A stretch of DNA of 8,174 nt from contig JAUWAH010000085.1 in the NCBI GenBank assembly GCA_030602145.1, positions 1 to 8,174 on the forward strand, in the 5' to 3' direction. Source of the stretch: Desulfobulbus sp. Its GTDB lineage: Bacteria > Desulfobacterota > Desulfobulbia > Desulfobulbales > Desulfobulbaceae. The translations under genes and the position numbers were made by a program. This document shows, one piece after another, positions 1 through 5,141 of the stretch. Below the pieces are notes generated by a model. It ran no database searches, was not told the origin of the DNA, and was given only the letters and a program-made list of their open reading frames with translations. The stretch's first letter is position 1. Every line of letters begins with the position of its first letter.

Positions 1-1
1 C

Positions 2-901
2 CTGATTGCCTGGGTGCTGGTGGCTCTCGTCTGCCCGGCTGGACCGGGACAGGCCGCCGAGCCGACATCCTGCTCGGCCATGCAGGCGCGGATCAAGACC
101 CTGCAAGCGGCCATCGGCAAGAAGCCGGGCAAGGAGGCAGCCGCCAGGATGCGGGCCGAGGTGGAGAGGGTGTCCAAGCGGTATGCCCGCCAATGCACGC
201 CGCCGCAGGCCCGGCTCCGGACCGCCCCGGCTCCGGTCCGGGGACCGGGCCCGCCGCCGGTGCCGGGGCCGCAGGCCGAAACACCGGAGGAGGAGATCCT
301 TCGCCGCCGGCAGGCGATCGCCCGGTCGGGACGGCAGGTCATCCCCCTCCACGGGTCGATCACCATCGAGGGGGCCTCTTCCTCCACCTTCTACGGCAAG
401 GTGCGGCAGGAGATCAGCTACACCATCCGGGAGACCTTTGTCGGCAACCTGATCGTCGGCCTTTCGGCCGGACGCGAAGAGTATACCATCCACACCCTGT
501 CCACCGAGATAGACGTGGTCCGGTTCAAAGGCCGTGGCTGCGCCAAGTACAGCGGTTCGCCGCCGGTGTGCAGCCAGTGGCAGCAGTTTGAACTCTGGCA
601 AATCGCCGACGGCGAGGAGTACCCCGGCCGCGCCGATGGCGTGGTCAGCGGGAGCAGCGACAGCCGGGGAGTGACCCTGCGGATCGACGGCCCGGACATC
701 GAGTTTTTCTCTTCGCAGGGTGCGATCAGCATCAAATCTGGTTGCGCCGACCAGATGAGGGAAACCGTCGGTCGCGATGAGTTCAACAAATGGCTGCGCG
801 GCAAAGCGGTGCGGATCAAGCGGCAGGTGAGACCCGCCCCGCCCAACTGTCGTCCCGACTCGAGCCTGACCCTGGAGATGCAGATCGGAGCCACGCCATG
901 A
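2..901 (+). CDS. Exported protein of unknown function (5' end outside window)
   Basis: I do not recognise this protein. The reading frame is open from the window edge, and the first visible residues (LIAWVLVALVCPAGPGQAAEP) are the hydrophobic core and cleavage region of a signal peptide, so the true start lies just upstream and the GTG at 14 is probably internal. Cleavage is likely after Ala in GQA/A. The mature part starts with a Cys-flanked, charged helical stretch (CSAMQARIKTLQ to YARQC), probably a helical hairpin. A Pro/Gly-rich linker follows (TAPAPVRGPGPPPVPGP), then a roughly 200-residue C-terminal domain with many alternating beta-type segments and paired cysteines (GCAKYSGSPPVC, SGC, NCRPDS). 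No catalytic motif is visible. It is probably a periplasmic or outer-envelope protein. A hairpin right after the stop suggests its transcript ends there, so it is not clearly co-transcribed with the next gene. Confidence 0.75.
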   Translation: MIAWVLVALVCPAGPGQAAEPTSCSAMQARIKTLQAAIGKKPGKEAAARMRAEVERVSKRYARQCTPPQARLRTAPAPVRGPGPPPVPGPQAETPEEEILRRRQAIARSGRQVIPLHGSITIEGASSSTFYGKVRQEISYTIRETFVGNLIVGLSAGREEYTIHTLSTEIDVVRFKGRGCAKYSGSPPVCSQWQQFELWQIADGEEYPGRADGVVSGSSDSRGVTLRIDGPDIEFFSSQGAISIKSGCADQMRETVGRDEFNKWLRGKAVRIKRQVRPAPPNCRPDSSLTLEMQIGATP

Positions 902-907
902 ACGATT

Positions 908-950
908 CTTGGCCTCGTTCAAATCCGCAGGCCAAGGGGATATTTTCTTT
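908..950 (+). terminator. Terminator-like hairpin after the exported-protein gene
   Basis: Seven bases after the TGA stop, CTTGGCCT (908-915) pairs perfectly with AGGCCAAG (929-936) around a 13-nt loop, with two further possible G-T pairs outside. The T-rich run TATTTTCTTT follows at 941-950. The stem, position and T-richness fit a rho-independent terminator, although GGGGA separates the stem from the T-rich stretch. Confidence 0.5.
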
Positions 951-1057
951 CCATGTCCTTCTGGGGGGGCGAGCACTCTGCCCTAGTGAGCAGAAAGCGT
1001 TCTTTCCATGGCTGATGCGCTCGTGAAAAGGAGGAGACGTCTGGAGTCTCCCCTTTC

Positions 1058-1128
1058 CGTCACTCCCGCGCAGGCGGAAATCTGGCGCTCTCAATTGGTT
1101 GTGGACTCCCGCCTGCGCGTGAGTGACG
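1058..1128. repeat. REP-like inverted pair (REPIN-type)
   Basis: A 20-bp left arm (1058-1077, CGTCACTCCCGCGCAGGCGG) is repeated inverted at 1109-1128 with one mismatch, around a 31-nt spacer. Each arm carries the CCCGCGCAGGCGG core, itself a small imperfect palindrome, which resembles the widespread GTCATTCCCGCG-type repeats of Proteobacteria from memory. Two such units head to head make a REPIN-like structure. Folded as RNA it would give a long stem that could protect or end transcripts. Confidence 0.7.
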
Positions 1129-1196
1129 TTGTTTCGAACTTTTTGCGAATTCATCATTGAAGTTCGTTTTGTCCAACCCGCCAACGGTGCATAGAC

Positions 1197-1211
1197 AAAG
1201 GACCCCCCATG
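1197..1211 (+). promoter_or_regulatory. Ribosome binding site of the MmeI-like gene
   Basis: AAAGGA (1197-1202) lies 6 nt before the ATG at 1209. It supports this start, which also gives the N-terminal length expected for MmeI-type enzymes (first nuclease Asp at residue 65). Confidence 0.6.
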
Positions 1212-3989
1212 CCCTTGAGTTGGAATGAAATCAGGAGCCGCGCCCTGGCCTTTACCAAGGAATGGGCTGACGAATCCTCGGAAGAGGCCGAAGCCAAATC
1301 CTTCTGGGACGACTTCTTCAACATTTTCGGCATCAGCCGCAAACGGGTAGCCGCCTTCGAGGAACCGGTGAAGAAGCTCGGCGACCGCCAGGGTTTCATC
1401 GACCTGTTCTGGAAGGGTGTTCTTCTGGTCGAGCACAAGTCGCGCGGCCGCGACCTCGACCGCGCCTACACTCAGGCGCTCGACTATTTTCCCGGCATCG
1501 CGGAGCGCGACCTGCCCAAGTACGTGCTGGTCTCCGACTTCGCCCGTTTTCGCCTCTATGACCTGGAGGAGGACGAGCAGCACGAGTTTGCCCTGGCCGA
1601 TCTGCACAAGAACGTCAGATTGTTCGGCTTCGTCGCCGGCTACCAAACCCACAAGATCCAGGAACAGAACCCGGTCAACATCAGGGCCGCCGAACGCATG
1701 GGGCGGCTGCACGACCAGATGAAGGCGGTGGGCTACGACGGCCACCCGCTGGAAGTCTATCTGGTGCGGATTCTCTTCTGCCTTTTTGCCGAGGATACCG
1801 GTATCTTCGAGCGCCAGCAGTTCCAGGACTACATCGAACAACGCACCGGAGACGACGGCGCCGATCTGGCCCACCACCTCGGCACCCTGTTCCATGTGCT
1901 CAACACCCCGCCAGGCAAGCGGCTGACCAACCTCGACGAGCAACTGGCCGCTTTCCCCTTCGTCAACGGCAAGCTTTTTGCCGAACTGCTGCCGCCCGCC
2001 GGCTTCGACCGCGCCATGCGCCAGGCCCTGCTCGACTGCTGCGCCCTCGACTGGAGCCGTATTTCGCCGGCCATCTTCGGCTCGCTCTTCCAGTCGATCA
2101 TGGACAAACAAGCCCGCCGCAACCTGGGCGCCCACTACACCAGCGAAACCAACATCCTCAAGCTGATCCGGCCGCTCTTTCTCGACAGCCTGCGCGAGGA
2201 GTTCGAGCGGATCAAAAACAACCGCAATCGGCTGTTCGAGTTCCACAAGAAGCTGCGGCAGCTCACCTTTTTTGACCCGGCCTGCGGCTGCGGTAACTTT
2301 CTCGTTATTGCCTACCGCGAGCTGCGCTTGCTGGAACTGGACGTACTCCGCGCCTCCCGCGATCCCCGCCAGCAGTTGTTGGCCGTGCATTCCCTCATTC
2401 AGCTTGATGTCGATCAGTTCTACGGTATCGAGATCGAGGAGTTTCCGGCGCAGATCGCCCAGGTGGCCCTCTGGCTGATGGACCACCAGATGAACCAGTT
2501 GGTCTCCGAGGAGTTCGGCCTCTACTTCGCCCGCATCCCGCTGCAATCGAGCGCCAACATCGTCTGTGCCAACGCCCTGCGGATCGACTGGAACGAGGTC
2601 ATCCCGGCGGAGCAACTCAATTATATTCTGGGCAATCCGCCGTTTGTCGGTGCCAAGTTCCTGGATGATGCGCAACGAGCCGATGTGGCCCAGGTGTTCG
2701 ACGGCATCAAAAACGGCGTGCTGCTCGATTTTGTTGCCGCCTGGTACGTCAAGGCGGCGCGGATGATCCAGGGCACCGGAATCCGCTGTGCCTTCGTTTC
2801 CACCAATTCCATCTGTCAGGGCGAGCAGGTGGGGGCACTGTGGAGCTGGATGCTCGCGCAGGGTATGCGCATCTTCTTCGCCCATCGCACCTTTCAGTGG
2901 AACAACGAGGCGCGGGGCAAGGCAGCGGTGCATTGCGTCATCGTCGGTTTTGCCGCCGAGGATATTCAGCCGAAATGGCTGTTCGAATACGAACAAATCA
3001 AGGGCGAGCCGCAGCGGATGCCAGCGCGCACCATCAATCCGTACTTGGTGGATGCAGCGGATGTAATAATCAACAAAAGGAGCGAGCCAATTTCATGTGT
3101 GCCTATCATGAAATTTGGTAATCAACCGATTGATGGTGGTGGTTTGATTCTGAGCCCCGAGGCAAAAGAGGAATTTCTTTCTTCGGAACCAGAGGCAGGA
3201 AAATTTGTGAGGCTGTTTTTGGGGTCAGTAGAGTTTCTCAATAATATCAAGCGTTATTGCCTTTGGTTGAAGGATGCAAACCCTGGTGAATTAAAACTGC
3301 ATCCAAAAATACTGGAACGGTTACAGGCTGTGAGAGATTTTCGCCTTGCAAGTAATCGCGAGGCTACAAGGCTATTAGCTGAAATTCCATCTCAATTTGC
3401 TTTCGTCTCTCATGAGGACGTAGAGTATATTATTGTTCCAAGCGTCTCCTCGGAACGAAGGCAGTTTATTCCGCTCGGGTTTATGCCGGCAAATGTGATT
3501 GCAAGTAATCTGTGCCTGATTATTCCCCGCGCCGGGCTCTATGAATTCGGCGTTCTTTCATCCTCGATGCACAACGCCTGGATGCGTACCGTTTGTGGCA
3601 GATTGAAAAGCGACTATCGCTATTCCGGTGGCATCGTCTACAACAACTTCCCTTGGCCGGAGAATCCGAGCGTGAAACAGCAAGAGACTATCGAGGCCGC
3701 TGCCCAGGCGGTGCTCGATGCCCGTGCCCAGTTTCCCGACGCCTCGCTGGCCGATCTCTACGATCCGTTGACCATGCCGCCGGCGCTGCTCAAGGCGCAT
3801 CAAACACTTGACCGGGCGGTGGACACCGCCTACGGCCGTCGCGACTTCAAATCCGAGGCCGAACGGGTCGCCTTTCTGTTCGTCCTTTATGAACAATATG
3901 TCCAGCGTTTACCGGTCACCAAGGGCAATAAGAAAAAAGAAAAATCGAGCCCCGACGCCGATTCGTTTTTGCAGGCTGGAAGCGATTGA
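1209..3989 (+). CDS. MmeI-like single-chain restriction-modification enzyme (type IIL/IIG)
   Basis: This is probably a combined endonuclease and adenine-N6 DNA methyltransferase, a complete defence system in one 926-residue chain; MmeI itself has about 919 residues. Nuclease: Asp65, Glu75 and Lys77 form a D-x9-ExK motif (FIDLFW...VEHKS) with the MmeI spacing. Methyltransferase: motif X-like LGAHYTS (307-312), SAM-binding motif I DPACGCGNFL (356-365), motif II YGIEIEE (405-411), and catalytic motif IV NPPF (476-479), gamma-class order. NNEARGKAAVHCVIVGF (565-581) follows. Residues about 615-820 are the target-recognition domain, ending in the family hallmark YRYSGGIVYNNFPWPE (804-818), followed by a helical C-terminal segment (LYDPLTMPPALLKAHQTLDRAV). 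MmeI-type enzymes methylate one strand and cut about 20 bases away. All catalytic motifs appear intact. The codons at 3061-3480 are AT-rich, suggesting exchange of the recognition domain. The target sequence cannot be deduced. The gene stands alone between two REP-like pairs. Confidence 0.93.
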   Translation: MPLSWNEIRSRALAFTKEWADESSEEAEAKSFWDDFFNIFGISRKRVAAFEEPVKKLGDRQGFIDLFWKGVLLVEHKSRGRDLDRAYTQALDYFPGIAERDLPKYVLVSDFARFRLYDLEEDEQHEFALADLHKNVRLFGFVAGYQTHKIQEQNPVNIRAAERMGRLHDQMKAVGYDGHPLEVYLVRILFCLFAEDTGIFERQQFQDYIEQRTGDDGADLAHHLGTLFHVLNTPPGKRLTNLDEQLAAFPFVNGKLFAELLPPAGFDRAMRQALLDCCALDWSRISPAIFGSLFQSIMDKQARRNLGAHYTSETNILKLIRPLFLDSLREEFERIKNNRNRLFEFHKKLRQLTFFDPACGCGNFLVIAYRELRLLELDVLRASRDPRQQLLAVHSLIQLDVDQFYGIEIEEFPAQIAQVALWLMDHQMNQLVSEEFGLYFARIPLQSSANIVCANALRIDWNEVIPAEQLNYILGNPPFVGAKFLDDAQRADVAQVFDGIKNGVLLDFVAAWYVKAARMIQGTGIRCAFVSTNSICQGEQVGALWSWMLAQGMRIFFAHRTFQWNNEARGKAAVHCVIVGFAAEDIQPKWLFEYEQIKGEPQRMPARTINPYLVDAADVIINKRSEPISCVPIMKFGNQPIDGGGLILSPEAKEEFLSSEPEAGKFVRLFLGSVEFLNNIKRYCLWLKDANPGELKLHPKILERLQAVRDFRLASNREATRLLAEIPSQFAFVSHEDVEYIIVPSVSSERRQFIPLGFMPANVIASNLCLIIPRAGLYEFGVLSSSMHNAWMRTVCGRLKSDYRYSGGIVYNNFPWPENPSVKQQETIEAAAQAVLDARAQFPDASLADLYDPLTMPPALLKAHQTLDRAVDTAYGRRDFKSEAERVAFLFVLYEQYVQRLPVTKGNKKKEKSSPDADSFLQAGSD

Positions 3990-4010
3990 GCAACAATGCT
4001 GCATCTTGTT

Positions 4011-4076
4011 CGCGGGCATGGCCCGCTCCTACAATCGTGCACACGAAGAGGACCGTAGGAGCGGGCCAGGCCCGCG
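4011..4076. repeat. REP-like inverted pair (REPIN-type), second family
   Basis: The 22-bp arm 4011-4032 (ending GGCCCGCTCCTAC) recurs inverted at 4055-4076 (starting GTAGGAGCGGGCC) with one mismatch, around a 22-nt spacer. Each arm holds its own palindrome: GCGGGC-ATG-GCCCGC on the left, GCGGGCC-A-GGCCCGC on the right. The GTAGGAGCGGGCC...GCCCGCGA type is a common REP form in Proteobacteria (recalled, not searched). Starting 22 nt after the stop of the MmeI-like gene, it may also act as that gene's 3' stabiliser or terminator. Confidence 0.8.
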
Positions 4077-4130
4077 ATATGCATCTGAACGCATCATGTC
4101 TTGGTCGATTGAACCTGAAATTAAGTGGAA

Positions 4131-4146
4131 AAGGAGGTTCCCCATG
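4131..4146 (+). promoter_or_regulatory. Strong ribosome binding site of the lysozyme inhibitor
   Basis: AAGGAGG (4131-4137) is a near-perfect Shine-Dalgarno sequence, 6 nt before the ATG at 4144. It fixes the start: the frame is open further upstream to 3808, but that part runs through the end of the restriction gene and the REP pair, and only the 4144 start gives a signal peptide. Confidence 0.85.
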
Positions 4147-4782
4147 CAATCCCGTGATCTCTGGGGCCATTGTCGATCCCTGTGCTGGCTGTTGGTGTGT
4201 TGGGGCATGCTGGCGGGCAGTGCCCTGGCCGGTGGGCCGAGCTTCGATTGCGCCAAGGTGGAGGCCGGAAGCATCGAGGCGATGATCTGCGCAGACCAGG
4301 AACTGATCGGCTTGGATCGTCAATTGGCGCAGACCTACCGGGAGGCCGGCAAAAAGGCAGTCAACGAGCATCCACCGGTGCTCAGGGCCGAACAGCGCGG
4401 CTGGGTCAAGGGCCGCAACGACTGTTGGAAGAGTGCGGATAAGCGGCAATGCGTGGCCGACAGCTACCGGCTGCGCATCGCCGAGTTGCAGGCCCGCTAT
4501 CGCTTGGTCGCGTCCATCGGTCCGGTGACCTATCGCTGCGACGACCAACCGGGCAGCGAGGTGATCGCCACCTATTTCCAGACCGAGCCGGGCACCCTGA
4601 TCGCCGAGCGTGGCGACCAGGTCTCCCTGATGTTCCAGCAGGTCAGCGCCAGCGGCGCTCGCTATCAGGGCCGCAACGAATCGTTGTGGGAGCACCAGGG
4701 CGAGGCCACGGTCGTCTGGGGTCATGGAGCACCGGAAATGCGCTGTGTGGTGGTGCAGCCGGGCGAGACGGGCGGCAAGTAA
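4144..4782 (+). CDS. Secreted lysozyme inhibitor, LprI-like plus MliC-like domains
   Basis: This is probably a periplasmic protein that binds and blocks lysozymes, built from two inhibitor-type modules in 212 residues. Residues 1-29 are a signal peptide ending SALA/GG. Residues 34-120 match the LprI (DUF1311) pattern: FDCAKVEAGSIEAMIC, LIGLDRQLAQTYREA, QRGWVKGRNDC, then C103 and YRLRIAEL, with four cysteines (36, 49, 94, 103). Residues 126-205 match MliC: VTYRC (Cys132), the hallmark SASGARY (168-174), LWEHQGEA (181-188) and MRC (Cys201) as likely disulfide partner of Cys132. In MliC proteins the SGxxY loop enters the lysozyme active site. A second conserved loop usually carries Lys before GxEA; here His-Gln replaces it, so affinity may differ. 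There is no lipobox, so it is probably soluble. It lies directly upstream of a GH24 lysozyme fusion, suggesting self-protection, although a terminator-like hairpin separates the two. Confidence 0.88.
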   Translation: MQSRDLWGHCRSLCWLLVCWGMLAGSALAGGPSFDCAKVEAGSIEAMICADQELIGLDRQLAQTYREAGKKAVNEHPPVLRAEQRGWVKGRNDCWKSADKRQCVADSYRLRIAELQARYRLVASIGPVTYRCDDQPGSEVIATYFQTEPGTLIAERGDQVSLMFQQVSASGARYQGRNESLWEHQGEATVVWGHGAPEMRCVVVQPGETGGK

Positions 4783-4816
4783 CCGCCGGGCCTGTCGAAC
4801 GACAACGGCGGGGTTT
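4783..4816 (+). terminator. Terminator-like hairpin after the lysozyme inhibitor
   Basis: Immediately after the TAA, CCGCCG (4783-4788) pairs with CGGCGG (4806-4811). Nested inside, TGTCG (4793-4797) pairs with CGACA (4800-4804). GGTTTGCTTT follows. The strong GC stem with a modest T-rich tail fits a rho-independent terminator of moderate strength. Confidence 0.55.
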
Positions 4817-4875
4817 GCTTTGCGAGGCTGAAGGGTGATCGCTTGCATGCTTCAGATTGGGGAGAGCAGACGCAA

Positions 4876-4900
4876 CCCTCCACGCCGGAGCGTGGGAACC
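4876..4900. repeat. Single REP-like palindrome
   Basis: CCACGC (4880-4885) and GCGTGG (4890-4895) form a 6-bp stem around CGGA. Read on the minus strand the sequence is GGTTCCCACGCTCCGGCGTGG, close to the frequent GTTCCCACGC...GCGTGGGAA repeat of many Proteobacteria (recalled). One side is degenerate (CCTCC where GGTTCCC would need GGGAACC), so this is probably a decayed copy. Confidence 0.45.
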
Positions 4901-4930
4901 ATCAAGGGCGAACACTCTCTGGATCGGACT

Positions 4931-4959
4931 TTGCAGTGGATAATTCCGCTCTCCATTAT
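4931..4959 (+). promoter_or_regulatory. Possible sigma70-type promoter for the lysozyme-hydrolase gene
   Basis: TTGCAG (4931-4936) and CATTAT (4954-4959) are separated by 17 nt, in an AT-rich island within GC-rich surroundings, about 180 nt upstream of the ATG at 5142. The boxes match consensus at 3/6 and 4/6 positions. An alternative -10 box, GATAAT (4939-4944), is a better match but has no clear -35 box. Confidence 0.35.
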
Positions 4960-4981
4960 CTCCTCGTTTTTTCCCCCTTGA

Positions 4982-4995
4982 ATTTTTCGAAAAAT
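4982..4995. promoter_or_regulatory. Perfect 14-bp palindrome, operator-like
   Basis: ATTTTTCGAAAAAT is a perfect inverted repeat without a spacer. It lies about 25 nt downstream of the possible -10 box, where a repressor operator could act. With no spacer it is a better DNA-binding site than an RNA hairpin. No regulator gene is in the window. Confidence 0.35.
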
Positions 4996-5090
4996 AGGCG
5001 AAAGCTTGCCAGGTGGCCGGGCGGTCTAACGGGGCGGGTCCCCGGGGGAGAAGAGCGGCGACGTGCAGCCCGCCCCACCGGTTCAACCAT

Positions 5091-5113
5091 CATCCCGGAG
5101 GACGACCGGGATG
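5091..5113 (+). promoter_or_regulatory. Leader hairpin just before the lysozyme-hydrolase ribosome binding site
   Basis: CATCCCGG (5091-5098) pairs perfectly with CCGGGATG (5106-5113) around the 7-nt loop AGGACGA. It ends about 16 nt before the AGGGAG ribosome binding site at 5129-5134. It might affect ribosome loading or mRNA stability. The same stem core reappears after the gene at 6742-6773. Confidence 0.45.
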
Positions 5114-5141
5114 CACCACACCTTTTCACAGGGAGCGAACA

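Larger units (their letters stand above)
902..1208. other. Intergenic region, 307 nt, repeat-rich
   Basis: No convincing gene lies here. It holds the terminator-like hairpin at 908-950, an 11-bp direct repeat TTCTTTCCATG (945-955 and 1000-1010), an imperfect hairpin at 1025-1058 (GGAGAC/GTCTCC core at 1033-1038 and 1046-1051), the REP-like inverted pair at 1058-1128, and a 7-bp hairpin CGAACTT (1135-1141) / AAGTTCG (1160-1166) followed by TTTT. A weak sigma70-like pair, TTGTTT (1129-1134) and CATCAT (1152-1157) with 17-nt spacing, could drive the restriction-modification gene, but the match is poor. Confidence 0.6.
4783..5141. other. Intergenic leader, 359 nt, before the lysozyme-hydrolase gene
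   Basis: No gene is supported here. From left to right it holds a terminator-like hairpin (4783-4816), a REP-like palindrome (4876-4900), a possible promoter (4931-4959), a perfect 14-bp AT palindrome (4982-4995), a GC-rich inverted repeat GGGGCGGG (5031-5038) / CCCGCCCC (5069-5076) whose loop includes CCCCGGGG, a leader hairpin (5091-5113) and the ribosome binding site near 5129. Such a dense leader is more than an ordinary promoter needs. Confidence 0.6.

Noticed and set aside
816..2996. 726-codon open frame on the minus strand opposite the restriction gene
   Set aside because: It lies across the conserved nuclease and methyltransferase motifs of the plus-strand gene and starts mid-gene; long antisense frames are expected in GC-rich coding DNA. 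Its translation shows no recognisable motif.
1209..3989. BREX PglX-type methyltransferase
   Set aside because: Size of 926 residues, an N-terminal D-x9-ExK nuclease motif and the YNNFPWP hallmark fit MmeI-type enzymes; no other BREX gene is nearby.
3916..4848. 310-codon minus-strand frame over the inhibitor gene
   Set aside because: It is opposite a protein with a signal peptide, ribosome binding site and clear LprI/MliC motifs, and runs through the REP-like pair.
5013..5141. Upstream extension of the lysozyme-hydrolase frame
   Set aside because: It adds 43 residues of low-complexity, non-family sequence through leader hairpins; the AGGGAG-7-ATG at 5142 starts right at the GH24 domain.
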